From the NCBI RefSeq assembly GCF_031181705.1, contig NZ_JAPSKN010000008.1, forward strand, positions 9,381-73,380: 64,000 nt of DNA, read 5' to 3'. Below, piece by piece: positions 9,267-17,705 of the stretch (positions are counted from its first letter, which is position 1; each line of letters begins with the position of its first letter). Below the pieces are notes generated by a model. It was not told the origin of the DNA. It did not search any database and worked only from the letters and a program-made list of their open reading frames with translations. This DNA is from Streptomyces sp. (GTDB lineage Bacteria > Actinomycetota > Actinomycetes > Streptomycetales > Streptomycetaceae). A program made the translations under genes and the position numbers.

Positions 9267-9980
9267 TCATACGTGTTCATTGTGGCGCTTGTGGGGACCC
9301 TGTGGAGTCGTTGTGGACAGGCGGGCACGGATGTTGCCGAAGTGCTCCCTTATGGCCTCCTCCGCCCGCATCGCGTCGCCGGACCGCACCGCGTCCAGGA
9401 TCTCCCGGTGCTGCCGGCAGGTCACCTTCGGGTCCTGGGGCACGCCCCCGAGGTCCGTCCTGACCCGGTGGAAGGCGTCCCAGAACGCCTCCAGCACCTC
9501 GCTCAGCAGCACGTTGTCCAGCCCCCGGTAGAGGGTGGCGTGGAACGCGCGGTCGGTCTCGGCGAGGCCGGCTCCCTGCGCGGCCTGCTCTTCCATACGG
9601 CCGACCAGCGCGTCCAGTTCAACGAGGTCGTCCTGCGGGATCCGCCCCGCGAGCCGGGAGGCCAGACCGGTCTCCACGGCCTCGCGCAGTTCGAGCAGCT
9701 GGAGCAGCGAGTCCTCGCCCCGGTAGTGCCCGGCGACCGTGCGGAAGGCGAGGCCCTCGATCATCGGGGCCAGGGACATCGGGCCGACGTAGGTGCCGAA
9801 GCCGTGCCGGATCTCGACGATGCCCATCGCCTGGAGCGCCTTCAGTGCCTCGCGGACCGAGTTCCGGCTCGCGCCGAGGTACTCCATCAGCTCGGGCTCG
9901 GTCGGCAGCGGGGCCCCGGAGGCCAGCCGGCGGTCGATGATGAGCTTCTTGATCCGCTCCTGGAGGTCACGCGCTGCCAT
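9267..9980 (-). CDS. GntR/FadR-family transcriptional regulator
   Basis: A 237-residue regulator. The ATG at 9980 begins MAARDLQERIKKLIIDRR, the usual first helix of the FadR winged helix; codons upstream give an unlikely extension. The DNA-binding domain includes LPTEPELMEYLGASRNSVREALKAL, followed by the wing GIVEIRHGFGTYVG. The C-terminal FCD all-helical effector domain contains DRAFHATLYRG and the HREILDAVRSGD segment with metal/effector histidines. The ligand is unknown; FadR-type members usually sense small organic acids. It reads toward cslA, 324 bases away, and could act there or on distant targets. Confidence 0.9.
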   Translation of the reverse strand: MAARDLQERIKKLIIDRRLASGAPLPTEPELMEYLGASRNSVREALKALQAMGIVEIRHGFGTYVGPMSLAPMIEGLAFRTVAGHYRGEDSLLQLLELREAVETGLASRLAGRIPQDDLVELDALVGRMEEQAAQGAGLAETDRAFHATLYRGLDNVLLSEVLEAFWDAFHRVRTDLGGVPQDPKVTCRQHREILDAVRSGDAMRAEEAIREHFGNIRARLSTTTPQGPHKRHNEHV

Positions 9981-10080
9981 GGCGAGAGGGTATCCGGCCA
10001 AACGTGCGGTGGCCCCGGTTCCGGCCAGAGAAAAGTTCCGGCCAGGGGGGAACCCCGGACGCACGGCTGTCCGGACACGC

Positions 10081-10112
10081 AGGAAGGCCCCTCGTCTCCG
10101 AGGGGCCTTCCT
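10081..10112 (-). terminator. Terminator of tRNA-Lys copy 1
   Basis: A 14-bp perfect stem (AGGAAGGCCCCTCG with its complement, TCTC loop) seven bases downstream of the tRNA 3' end. Close relatives of this hairpin follow the other two tRNA-Lys copies. Confidence 0.75.
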
Positions 10113-10118
10113 GGTCGG

Positions 10119-10192
10119 TGCGCCGCCAGGGACTCGAACCCCGGACCCGCTGATTAAGAGTCAGCTGCTCTAACCAACTGAGCTAGCGGCGC
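10119..10192 (-). tRNA. tRNA-Lys (anticodon CTT), copy 1
   Basis: The 74-base minus-strand sequence folds as a cloverleaf: acceptor GCGCCGC/GCGGCGC, D-loop AGTTGGTTAGA, anticodon loop CTCTTAA giving CTT, T-arm GGGTTCGAGTCC. The discriminator base is A and CCA is not encoded. It is identical base for base to the copies at 14444 and 28251. Confidence 0.97.
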
Positions 10193-10391
10193 GCGCTGAC
10201 GTCGTAACTCTACAGGACGCGCCGAGGTGCTCCGGACCACTCCGCCGGGCCCGCGGGGTCTCCGGGGAGGGGGGCGCGTACATCATTCGGACCGTCAGCA
10301 TGCGCGTGCGGAAGACAGTTGCGAAACTGGCGACGCGCGCCCGGACGTCCACGGGCACCGCATTTTCCGCCGGAAGTGTGAGGGGAATCGC

Positions 10392-11699
10392 ATGGAGTCT
10401 CCGGTATTCGAGGAATTCGACCCCGCGAGCGACTGCGACTGCCCCGGCTGTGTCCACTGGCGCCGCGTCCTTCCGCATTCCCGGGCCGGCCGGGGAACCG
10501 CCCACCCGGCCGCCCACCGGGCCCTCGCCCTCGCGGCCGTGGCGTCCGCCGCGCTCGGCGCGGGACACGCCGCACCGGCTGCGGCCGCCCCGCCGCACGC
10601 CCCCCACCGGCCGGGTGTTCCCGCAGGTGAGGAGCCCGACACTCCCCAGGGGGACAGGGCTCCGCTGCACGGCCCGGCCGGCCGTCCGGCACTGCCGCGC
10701 AAACCCTCGGCCATCACCCGCGCGGAGATCATCGACCGGGCGGAGACCTGGGTCGCCGCGAAGGTGCCGTACAGCATGACCGCCTACTGGTCCGACGGTT
10801 ACCGGCAGGACTGCTCGGGTTATGTCTCCATGGCCTGGAAACTGCCCGGGAACGAATGGACGGGCAGCCTCGCCCAGTACGCGGATCCCATTTCCAAGGA
10901 GGAACTCCAGCCGGGCGACATTCTGCTGTTCCACAACGCGGCCGCCCCCGAGAGCGGGTCGCACGTCACGATCTTCGGCGGCTGGACGGACGACACGCAC
11001 CGCCACTACACGGCCTACGAGCAGACCCGCCCGCACACCCGCCGGCAGTCCACCCCGTACGCCTACTGGAGCGACTCCGACCGGTACGTCCCCTACCGGT
11101 ACAAGGGCGTCACGGCCGGGGAGCCGGCCCCGGAGCCGGGCGGCGGCAAGCCGGGCGCCCCGGCGGCCACGCCGTTCCCGGGGGCGGCGTATTTCGGCCC
11201 CGGCGCGCACAACAAGTACGTGACGCTGCTCGGCCGCATGCTCGTCGCGCGTGGAGCCGGGGCCTCCTACGCCTCGGGCCCGGGGCCGCGCTGGACGGAC
11301 GCGGACCGGCGGGCGACCCGGGCCTTTCAGCTGGCGCAGGGCTGGACGGGCGCCGACGCGGACGGGCTGCCCGGCCCGCGTACCTGGGAACTGCTGGTCA
11401 CCGGCGAGGGCAAGGACGTCAGAGGCGGGGTGGTGGGGCCGCCGCCGTCCTCCCACGGCGTCCCGGGCTACCCGGGGCGGGCGGCGTTCCGGCCCGGCGC
11501 CGACAACGTGTACGTCACCCGACTCGGCAGGCAGCTGGTGCGGAAGGGGTTCGGCAGGTTCTACGCGGTCGGGCCGGGGCCGCGCTGGAGCGAGGCGGAC
11601 CGGCGGGCCGTGGAGGCGTTCCAGCGCACCCAGGGCTGGCGGGGCGGCGCGGCCGACGGCTACCCGGGGCCGGAGACCTGGCGGCGCCTCTTCTCGTAG
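10392..11699 (+). CDS. NlpC/P60-like cell-wall hydrolase with two peptidoglycan-binding repeats
   Basis: A 435-residue exported protein. The ATG at 10392 starts an unusual polar N-terminus with FDPASDCDCPGCVHWRR ahead of the hydrophobic segment (about residues 44-65), a long n-region for a signal peptide. The catalytic domain (about residues 110-240) has YRQDCSGYVSMAW (candidate nucleophile Cys), LQPGDILLF and GSHVTIFGG (His), matching NlpC/P60-type amidases/endopeptidases. Two tandem domains of about 80 residues follow, each ending in FQ-x3-GW-x6-DG-P-TW, the type 1 peptidoglycan-binding fold. The likely role is remodelling peptidoglycan during growth. The SPFH gene follows on the same strand. 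Confidence 0.88.
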   Translation: MESPVFEEFDPASDCDCPGCVHWRRVLPHSRAGRGTAHPAAHRALALAAVASAALGAGHAAPAAAAPPHAPHRPGVPAGEEPDTPQGDRAPLHGPAGRPALPRKPSAITRAEIIDRAETWVAAKVPYSMTAYWSDGYRQDCSGYVSMAWKLPGNEWTGSLAQYADPISKEELQPGDILLFHNAAAPESGSHVTIFGGWTDDTHRHYTAYEQTRPHTRRQSTPYAYWSDSDRYVPYRYKGVTAGEPAPEPGGGKPGAPAATPFPGAAYFGPGAHNKYVTLLGRMLVARGAGASYASGPGPRWTDADRRATRAFQLAQGWTGADADGLPGPRTWELLVTGEGKDVRGGVVGPPPSSHGVPGYPGRAAFRPGADNVYVTRLGRQLVRKGFGRFYAVGPGPRWSEADRRAVEAFQRTQGWRGGAADGYPGPETWRRLFS

Positions 11700-11885
11700 G
11701 CCGGCGGAGGGGCCCCGCACACCCGGGCCGACCCGGCCGGCCTCGAACGCCGGTCGCGGCCCCCACCCCGGCCGACCTGGCCGGATCCGACCCCCGGCCG
11801 GTCCGTGAGGCCCGCACCCGCCGGGCCCGCCCGGCACCGGGGACCACCCGTTGTGACGCATCTGGCGCGGAGGCTGGAGGCACGC

Positions 11886-13007
11886 ATGAGTACGACCACG
11901 TCCCACCCGTCCGGACCCGACGGACCCGCCGAGGGTCCGGTCAGGCCCGCCCGGCTCATCCAGAACGAGGCCACCACCGAGATCCCCGTCCACCTGCTGT
12001 TCCGCGACGACCCCGACCCGGCCACGGTGGCGCTGCGGCCCGCGGTGGTCGGCCGCAGGCAGGGCACGGGCGAGCAGCCCCGGCCGCGGCGCGCGGCCAC
12101 CGCGGCGCCGCGGCCCGTGCCGCAGCTCGACCCCGACCTGGCGGAGCGGCCCGCGCGGGTGCTGCCCGGGGCGGTCGGCGTGCTGGCCGGGACGTGCGGG
12201 GCGGCCGGGTGTGCGGCCGCCTCCTGGTGGGCCGGGCTGCTGCCGCCACTCGTCGTGGAGGCGCTGCGGCTGCCCGCGCAGGCCGGGGCCGGGCTCGGCC
12301 CCGCGCAGTGGGCGGCGTACGCGGCTGCCGGCGCGCTCGGCCTGTTCGGCTTCGGCGGTCTGGCCCGGGGCCGAACCGGCCGGGCCTGGGTGCTGGATCT
12401 GTTCGGCCGCTACCGGGGGACCGTCCGGCGTTCCGGACTGCTGTGGGTCAACCCGCTGCTGCTGCGCCGCCGGGTGGACGTACGGCTGCGGCACTGGCGC
12501 GGTGAGCCGCTGCCGGCCGCCGACGGGAGCGGGGTCGCGCTGCGGGTGGTCGTCCAGGTGGTGTGGCGGGTGCGGGACACCGCGCGGGCCACGCTGGGTG
12601 TCGAGGATCACGAGTCGTATCTGCGCGAGTGCGTGGAGGCCGCCCTGGCCCGGGTGCCGGTGGAGACGCCGGGCGGGGCGAAGGGGTCGGGCGACGCGGC
12701 GGCCGAGGCCCTGACCCGGCTGGTGGCGTCGGACGCCGCCCCGGTCGGCCTTGAGGTGTTCTCCGTGCAGCCGCTCCGCGTGGAGTACGCACCCGAGGTC
12801 GCGGCCGCGATGCACCGCCGCCGGATCGCCGCCCTGGACGCCCGGCACCGGGCGAGCGTGCTCACCTCGGTCGTGGACTCGGTGGAGGACACGGTGACCC
12901 GGCTGACCATGCGGGGGCTGGTCGAACTCGACGACTACGAGCGCAAGGTGCTGGTGAAGGACCTGACGGTGGCGTTCTGCGCGGGCCGCGGGGAAACAAC
13001 TCCGTGA
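11886..13007 (+). CDS. SPFH/Band 7 (stomatin-like) membrane protein
   Basis: A 373-residue protein. The ATG at 11886 has GGAGG a few bases upstream. An N-terminal cytosolic region of about 95 residues contains IQNEATTEIPVHLLFRDD and is followed by two transmembrane segments (about 95-125 and 135-160). The SPFH core (about 170-330) includes the LDLFGRYRGTVRRSGLLWVNPL entry strand region and the YLRECVEAALARVP helix. A coiled-coil-like C-terminus (HRRRIAALDARHRASVL) completes it. SPFH proteins scaffold membrane microdomains; the partner here is unknown. It follows the wall hydrolase gene with a gap of about 190 bases. Confidence 0.85.
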   Translation: MSTTTSHPSGPDGPAEGPVRPARLIQNEATTEIPVHLLFRDDPDPATVALRPAVVGRRQGTGEQPRPRRAATAAPRPVPQLDPDLAERPARVLPGAVGVLAGTCGAAGCAAASWWAGLLPPLVVEALRLPAQAGAGLGPAQWAAYAAAGALGLFGFGGLARGRTGRAWVLDLFGRYRGTVRRSGLLWVNPLLLRRRVDVRLRHWRGEPLPAADGSGVALRVVVQVVWRVRDTARATLGVEDHESYLRECVEAALARVPVETPGGAKGSGDAAAEALTRLVASDAAPVGLEVFSVQPLRVEYAPEVAAAMHRRRIAALDARHRASVLTSVVDSVEDTVTRLTMRGLVELDDYERKVLVKDLTVAFCAGRGETTP

Positions 13008-13045
13008 TTGGTATGGACATGTTCAACTCACGGTCATACTCTCAG

Positions 13046-13063
13046 ACTTGGTCTAGACCTACC
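13046..13063. promoter_or_regulatory. Putative DasR-responsive element (dre) upstream of the LPMO gene
   Basis: ACTTGGTCTAGACCTACC contains the GGTCTAGACC core of the DasR operator found at chitinase and GlcNAc genes. It lies about 50 bases upstream of the LPMO start. DasR (GntR family, sensing glucosamine phosphates) represses such genes in Streptomyces. Confidence 0.75.
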
Positions 13064-13108
13064 TGCACGCCTCAGTGAAACTCCCCCACGTTCTCCAGGA
13101 GCGGCAGC

Positions 13109-13714
13109 ATGCGCACAAGGACCAAGTTGTCCGCACTCGCGGTGGGACTGGCCACGACCGGAGCCCTCGTACTCTCCTCCGGCGGTGCCAGTGGCCACGG
13201 CTACACCGACCTCCCCATCAGCCGGCAGAAGCTCTGTCAGAACGGCACCGTGACCAACTGCGGTTCCATCCAGTGGGAGCCGCAGAGCGTCGAGGGGCCG
13301 AAGGGCTTCCCGGCCTCCGGACCGGCCGACGGGCAGATATGCAACGGCGGCGTCAGTCACTTCAGCCAGCTCAGCGCACCCCGTACGCCGTCGGGCGGCG
13401 CGTGGCCCGCCACGCAGGTGACGGGTGGTCAGAACTACACGTTCCGCTGGCAGTTCACGGCCATGCACGCCACGACCGACTTCAAGTACTACATCACCAA
13501 GCCGGGCTGGAACCAGAACCACAACCTGTCCCGGTCCGACCTGAACCTCACGCCGTTCTTCACGGTGCCGTACAACGGGCAGCGGCCCCCGCAGACCCTC
13601 TCCCACACGGGCAGGCTGCCGTCCGGGCTCAGCGGCCGGCACGTCATCGTCGCGGTGTGGACGATCGCCGACACGGCCAACGCGTTCTACGCCTGCTCGG
13701 ACGTCACCTTCTGA
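13109..13714 (+). CDS. Secreted AA10 lytic polysaccharide monooxygenase (chitin-binding protein)
   Basis: A 201-residue protein with a Sec signal peptide (residues 1-29, cleavage after GASG). The mature protein begins His30-Gly-Tyr, the N-terminal histidine of the copper histidine brace; the second brace histidine is His in TAMHATTDF. Family features HGYTDLPISRQ, the paired cysteines and the C-terminal VWTIADTANAFYACSDVTF are present. There is no extra binding module, so it is a single-domain chitin-type CBP/LPMO. Such copper enzymes oxidatively cleave crystalline chitin (some act on cellulose). The DasR-like operator upstream supports a role in chitin use. Confidence 0.95.
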   Translation: MRTRTKLSALAVGLATTGALVLSSGGASGHGYTDLPISRQKLCQNGTVTNCGSIQWEPQSVEGPKGFPASGPADGQICNGGVSHFSQLSAPRTPSGGAWPATQVTGGQNYTFRWQFTAMHATTDFKYYITKPGWNQNHNLSRSDLNLTPFFTVPYNGQRPPQTLSHTGRLPSGLSGRHVIVAVWTIADTANAFYACSDVTF

Positions 13715-13742
13715 ACCTCTGAGGTTCTCTTGAGTCACCGCC

Positions 13743-13779
13743 GCGGCCGGCGTGGGTAGGTTCCTCCCACGCCGGCCGC
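13743..13779. terminator. Terminator after the LPMO gene
   Basis: A 14-bp perfect stem (GCGGCCGGCGTGGG with its complement) and a 9-base loop, 29 bases after the LPMO stop. Confidence 0.75.
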
Positions 13780-13818
13780 TCGGGGCCGGCGCACCGGTCT
13801 CGGGGGTGCGCGCTGGAC

Positions 13819-14280
13819 GTGATCCGCTACGTCGTGCCCGCCCTGGTCATGCTGCCGCCGGTCTGCATGGCCTGCCGCGCGGTGCGGCGCTGGCTGCGGC
13901 TGCGGGGCGCCTGGAACAGCGGGCTGACGGCCGAGGGCCGGTGCCTCGGGGTGTATCCGGCGGGGCGGGGTGGGCTCCACCACGTGTACGAGTTCATCGC
14001 GCGTGACGGCCGGGTGATCCGCTTCGAGGAGGACGGCGGCCCCGCGGCGACCGTCGAGGGCGATTACGTCATGGTCCGCTACACCAGCGGCCGCCGGGTC
14101 GTGGCCACGGCCCTGGTGCCGAGCCGGGCGAGGCGGGCGATGACCGCGGTCGGCGTCCTCGCGTTCCTCGCCGTGGTCGTCGTGTTCTGCGCCAGTCTCG
14201 TCACCGTCTACGCCCAGGCCACGGGCCCGTACGCCGACCTCGTCTCCGGTGTCGACCAGGGGACGTCCGTGCCGCCCTGA
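13819..14280 (+). CDS. Small membrane protein, DUF3592-like
   Basis: A 153-residue protein starting with GTG. One transmembrane helix at the N-terminus (IRYVVPALVMLPPVCMA) and one near the C-terminus (AVGVLAFLAVVVVFCASLV) flank a beta-rich domain (YEFIARDGRVIRFEEDGG ... VEGDYVMVRYTSG), the layout of DUF3592 proteins. Function unknown. It lies alone between the LPMO terminator and tRNA-Lys copy 2. Confidence 0.8.
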   Translation: MIRYVVPALVMLPPVCMACRAVRRWLRLRGAWNSGLTAEGRCLGVYPAGRGGLHHVYEFIARDGRVIRFEEDGGPAATVEGDYVMVRYTSGRRVVATALVPSRARRAMTAVGVLAFLAVVVVFCASLVTVYAQATGPYADLVSGVDQGTSVPP

Positions 14281-14300
14281 CCCCTGGTCCCGAACACGTC

Positions 14301-14332
14301 GAAGGGCCCCTCGCTCCCACGAGAGGCCCTTC
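14301..14332. terminator. Hairpin between the DUF3592-like gene and tRNA-Lys copy 2
   Basis: GAAGGGCCCCTCG and its near-complement form an imperfect stem (one mismatch) with a CTCCCA-type loop. It belongs to the same hairpin family as those after the other tRNA-Lys genes and may serve both flanking transcripts. Confidence 0.6.
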
Positions 14333-14443
14333 GGCAGGGGGTGTGGGTGGCGGAGCCCCCACACCGCGCGGCGAAGCCGCGCAATGACAGAGATGGCGAG
14401 GTGGTTCGCGCTTTTCTGCGAACACGCCTCGCCATCGTCACCG

Positions 14444-14517
14444 TGCGCCGCCAGGGACTCGAACCCCGGACCCGCTGATTAAGAGTCAGCTGCTCTAACC
14501 AACTGAGCTAGCGGCGC
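14444..14517 (-). tRNA. tRNA-Lys (anticodon CTT), copy 2
   Basis: 74 bases identical to copies 1 and 3: acceptor GCGCCGC/GCGGCGC, anticodon loop CTCTTAA, discriminator A, no encoded CCA. The 5' flank differs from those of the other two copies. Confidence 0.97.
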
Positions 14518-14613
14518 ATGACTCCCGCCAACCGCTGGAACCGTGTTCCGCGGCGGGCGACGCAGAAAATACTACCCGGTCCGAAGGGGTGCTCCGGACC
14601 GCCCGGCCAGGCC

Positions 14614-15372
14614 CTAGATCGCCATGGACAGCAGGAGGGGCGCGGCGTTGCGGTTGAGGGTGTCCGCGGCCTGGCGCAGGCGGTGGGCGTGCTCGATGGG
14701 CAGGGACAGGGCCAGGCAGCCGACGGAGGAGCCGGCCGTGATCGGGACGGCCGCGCAGACCGTGCCGACCGCGTACTCCTGGAGGTCCAGCACGGGCACG
14801 GTCGGCGGCTGGGCCTCCAGCCGGGACAGCAGCAGCCGGTCGCTGGTGATGGTCCGCGAGGTGAGGCGGGCCATCTTGTGCCGGGCGAGGTGGTCGCGGC
14901 GGCCCGCGTGGTCGAGCTGGGTGAGCAGGCTCTTGCCGATGGCGGTGGCGTGGGCCGAGGAGCGGAAGTCGACCCACTCGTTGACCTTGGGGGTGGCCGG
15001 GCTGTCGGCGTACTGGGTGACGCTGATCTCGCCGTCGACGTAGCGGCTCATGTAGACGGCGGCGCCGACCGAGTCGCGCAGCCGGTCCAGGGTCTGCTGG
15101 AGCTTGTCGCGCAGGGCCTGCTCGCGCCGGCGGGCGGAGGTGAGACGGGCCAGGGTCTCGCCGGTGACGTAGGCGCCGTCGGTGATCTGCTCGACGTAGC
15201 CCTCGCGGCGCAGCATGCGCAGGAGCGTGGTCAGTCGCTCCTGGCCGATGCCGGTGCGCCGGGCGAGCTCGGCGTCGGTGACGCCCGAACTGTTTCGCGC
15301 CACCGTCTCCAGGACGCGCAGCGCTTCCTGGGCCGAGTGGTGCGGGGTGGTCGGCTCGTGCTTCAGCGCCAC
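14614..15372 (-). CDS. IclR-family transcriptional regulator
   Basis: A 252-residue regulator. The GTG at 15372 is chosen for its GGGGGAGA ribosome site and because the product then begins VALKHEPTTPHHSAQEALRV, right at the first helix. The winged HTH (about residues 15-75) contains DAELARRTGIGQERLTTLLRML. The C-terminal IclR effector domain includes AHATAIGKSLL and CAAVPITAGSSVGCLALSL. IclR proteins respond to aromatic or small organic acids. It lies 197 bases downstream of the ABC transporter operon on the same strand and is the natural candidate to regulate that catabolic locus. Confidence 0.9.
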   Translation of the reverse strand: MALKHEPTTPHHSAQEALRVLETVARNSSGVTDAELARRTGIGQERLTTLLRMLRREGYVEQITDGAYVTGETLARLTSARRREQALRDKLQQTLDRLRDSVGAAVYMSRYVDGEISVTQYADSPATPKVNEWVDFRSSAHATAIGKSLLTQLDHAGRRDHLARHKMARLTSRTITSDRLLLSRLEAQPPTVPVLDLQEYAVGTVCAAVPITAGSSVGCLALSLPIEHAHRLRQAADTLNRNAAPLLLSMAI

Positions 15373-15569
15373 GGTGGTCTCCCCCTGCGCTTGCTGTAGG
15401 GCCGTAATCCGGTCAGTGAACCGTGTCCAGGTTAACCGGCAAAGCCGCTGCGGGGAGCGGGGGTTGACAGGATTCCCGGGCATCCGAACTGGGGCAATGG
15501 CACTCTGGCATATGCCAGACGCATGCCCCAGTCCGGCGGCTCGGCGTTCTGCCTGTTCACGGGTCGTAG

Positions 15570-16367
15570 TCAGAGCACTGCGCTGAGGAATTCCCGGGTG
15601 CGGTTCCTCTCCGGCTCACTGAAGATCCTCTCCGGTGGTCCGGCCTCGATGATCCGGCCTGAATCGAACATCAGCACCTGATCGGAGATGTCCCGGGCGA
15701 AATGCATCTCATGGGTCACGCAGAGCATCGTGATGTCCGTGGAGCGGGCGATGTCCCTGAGCACGTCGAGCACGCCCGCGACCAGCTCCGGGTCGAGTGC
15801 GGAGGTCACCTCGTCCAGGAGCAGCACCTTCGGGCGCATCGCCAGCGCCCGGGCGATCGCGACCCGCTGCTGCTGGCCGCCGGACAGCTGCGCCGGGTGC
15901 TTGTCGAGGTGGTCGGTCAGCCCGACCAGCTCCAGCAGCTCGCGCGCCCGCTCCTCGGCGGCGTCCTTGGACAGGCCGAGGACCGTGACCGGCGCCTCGG
16001 TGATGTTGCGCAGGACCGTCATGTTCGGGAACAGGTTGAACTGCTGGAACACCATCCCGATCTTCTTGCGGACCTCGCGGACCTGCTTCTCGGGCGCCGG
16101 GAACAGCCGCTCCCCGTCCACGGTGATCACGCCCTCGTCGGGCTTGGTCAGCGTCATCAGCAGCCGCAGGATCGTGGTCTTGCCGGAACCGGACGGGCCG
16201 ATCAGCGTCACGTGCTTGCCGGCGTCCACGGAGAAGTCCAGGTGGTCCAGGACCGTGTGGTCGCCGAAGCGCTTGGTGACCTGCTCCAGCCGGATCAGCT
16301 CGCCGCCGCTCCCGGCCGGGTTCTTCCCGGGGTTCGTGCCGGGTTCGGGGAGGGTGTCAGTGGACAA
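15570..16367 (-). CDS. Polar amino-acid-type ABC transporter, ATPase (EhuA-like)
   Basis: A 265-residue ATPase subunit. Walker A GPSGSGKTT, signature LSGGQQQR, Walker B VLLLDEVTSALDPE and the H-loop VTHEM are intact, in the pattern of GlnQ/HisP/EhuA proteins. The TTG at 16367 has a GGAG site eight bases upstream and overlaps the preceding permease by 11 bases; another TTG at 16394 would add nine residues. It powers uptake with the two permeases and binding protein encoded just upstream. Confidence 0.9.
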   Translation of the reverse strand: MSTDTLPEPGTNPGKNPAGSGGELIRLEQVTKRFGDHTVLDHLDFSVDAGKHVTLIGPSGSGKTTILRLLMTLTKPDEGVITVDGERLFPAPEKQVREVRKKIGMVFQQFNLFPNMTVLRNITEAPVTVLGLSKDAAEERARELLELVGLTDHLDKHPAQLSGGQQQRVAIARALAMRPKVLLLDEVTSALDPELVAGVLDVLRDIARSTDITMLCVTHEMHFARDISDQVLMFDSGRIIEAGPPERIFSEPERNRTREFLSAVL

Positions 16368-17007
16368 GGCGTCGCTCCAGGGCTCGCAGGGCAAGGGAGG
16401 CCAGATAGGAAATGACGATGAAGGCCACGCCGATCACCGTCAGCGGCTCGGTGAACCGGAAGTGCTCCTGGGAGAACAGGCGCGCGTGACCGAGCATCTC
16501 CAGGACGGTGATCGCCATCAGCAGCGGCGTGTCCTTGAGCATGGCGATGACGTAGTTGCCGAGCGCGGGCACCACCCGGCGCACCGCCTGCGGCAGGATC
16601 ACCGCGGTCCACGTCCGGCGCAGCGGCAGGTTCAGCGCCGTCGCCGCCTCCCACTGGCCGGCCGGCACGGCCTCGATGCCGGCCCGGTAGACCTGCATGG
16701 TGTACGTCGAGTAGTGCAGCCCGATGGCGAAGACACCGGTGGCCAACGCCGAGAAGGTCAGGCCCCACTCGGGCAGCACGTAGAAGAGGAAGAACAGCTG
16801 CACCAGCAGCGGGGTGTTGCGGACGAACTCCGTCACCGCCCCCACCGGCCAGGCCACCCAGCGCGTCGGCACCCGCGTCAGCAGCGCCCAGACCAGGCCC
16901 AGCACGAACGAGATCAGCGAGCCGAGCACCAGGATCTGCAGGGTGACCAGCAGGCCTTCCCAGAAGTCGGGCATGAAGTCGGAGACCGCGCTCCAGTCCC
17001 AGTTCAT
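16357..17007 (-). CDS. Polar amino-acid-type ABC transporter permease (EhuD-like)
   Basis: A 216-residue integral membrane subunit starting MNWDWSAVSDFM. About five transmembrane helices; the HisM/GlnP-family EAA loop is seen in GIEAVPAGQWEAATALNLP, followed by ILPQAVRRVVPALGN. Its ATG overlaps the stop of the upstream permease by four bases. It forms a heterodimeric channel with that permease. Confidence 0.92.
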   Translation of the reverse strand: MNWDWSAVSDFMPDFWEGLLVTLQILVLGSLISFVLGLVWALLTRVPTRWVAWPVGAVTEFVRNTPLLVQLFFLFYVLPEWGLTFSALATGVFAIGLHYSTYTMQVYRAGIEAVPAGQWEAATALNLPLRRTWTAVILPQAVRRVVPALGNYVIAMLKDTPLLMAITVLEMLGHARLFSQEHFRFTEPLTVIGVAFIVISYLASLALRALERRLVH

Positions 17008-17705
17008 CGGACCGCCTCCACCACGACCGGCTCGGCAGCCCTGGTCTTGTCGGCGGGCGCCGTGCCGACGCCCGCTTTGAGCTTCTTCTCCAGGGAGCGC
17101 ATGACCCGGGTGAGCAGGAAGGCGATCACGAAGTAGAGGAGCAGGACGTACGTGTAGATCTCCGCGCTCTCCTGCAGCGCCAGACGCACCAGGTTGCCGC
17201 TGAACGCCAGGTCGCCCATGCCCATGACCGACACCAGGGCGGTGCCCTTGAGCAGCTCGATCAGCAGGTTGGAGAACGGCGGGATCATCTCCGGCACCGC
17301 CTGCGGCAGCAGGATCAGCCGCATCCGCTGCCAGGGCGTGAAGCTGAGCGCGATCCCGCCCTCCTGCTGCGCCGGGTCGACCGCGGTCAGCGCGCCGCGC
17401 ACGATCTCCGAGCCGTAGGCCCCGTAGGTCAGGCCGAGGGCCAGCGTGCCCGCCCACAGCGGCACCAGCTGCCAGCCGAAGGCCGGGGGCAGCACGAAGA
17501 ACACCCAGAAGATCATCACCAGTGCCGAGGTCCCGCGGAACACCTCGGTGTAGAAGCCCGCGAGGAAACGGACGATCCACAGCCGGTGGGTGCGCGCGAC
17601 GCCGACGACGAAGGACACCGCCGCGGCCAGCAGCGCGCTGCAGACGAGCAGCTGGATCGTGACCCAGACGCCCTTGAGTACCAGTTCCCAGAGTCCCGAG
17701 GTCAT
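17004..17705 (-). CDS. Polar amino-acid-type ABC transporter permease (EhuC-like)
   Basis: A 233-residue integral membrane subunit starting MTSGLWELVLKGVW. The EAA loop is present as GALTAVDPAQQEGGIALSF followed by ILLPQAVPEMIPPFSN. The ATG overlaps the binding-protein stop (ATGA), showing translational coupling. The last 30 residues are a polar cytosolic tail. Confidence 0.92.
   Translation of the reverse strand: MTSGLWELVLKGVWVTIQLLVCSALLAAAVSFVVGVARTHRLWIVRFLAGFYTEVFRGTSALVMIFWVFFVLPPAFGWQLVPLWAGTLALGLTYGAYGSEIVRGALTAVDPAQQEGGIALSFTPWQRMRLILLPQAVPEMIPPFSNLLIELLKGTALVSVMGMGDLAFSGNLVRLALQESAEIYTYVLLLYFVIAFLLTRVMRSLEKKLKAGVGTAPADKTRAAEPVVVEAVR

Noticed and set aside
10170-12848. Long minus-strand open frame opposite the wall hydrolase and SPFH genes
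   Set aside because: Low-complexity Arg/Pro/Gly product; shadow of genes with complete domains on the plus strand.
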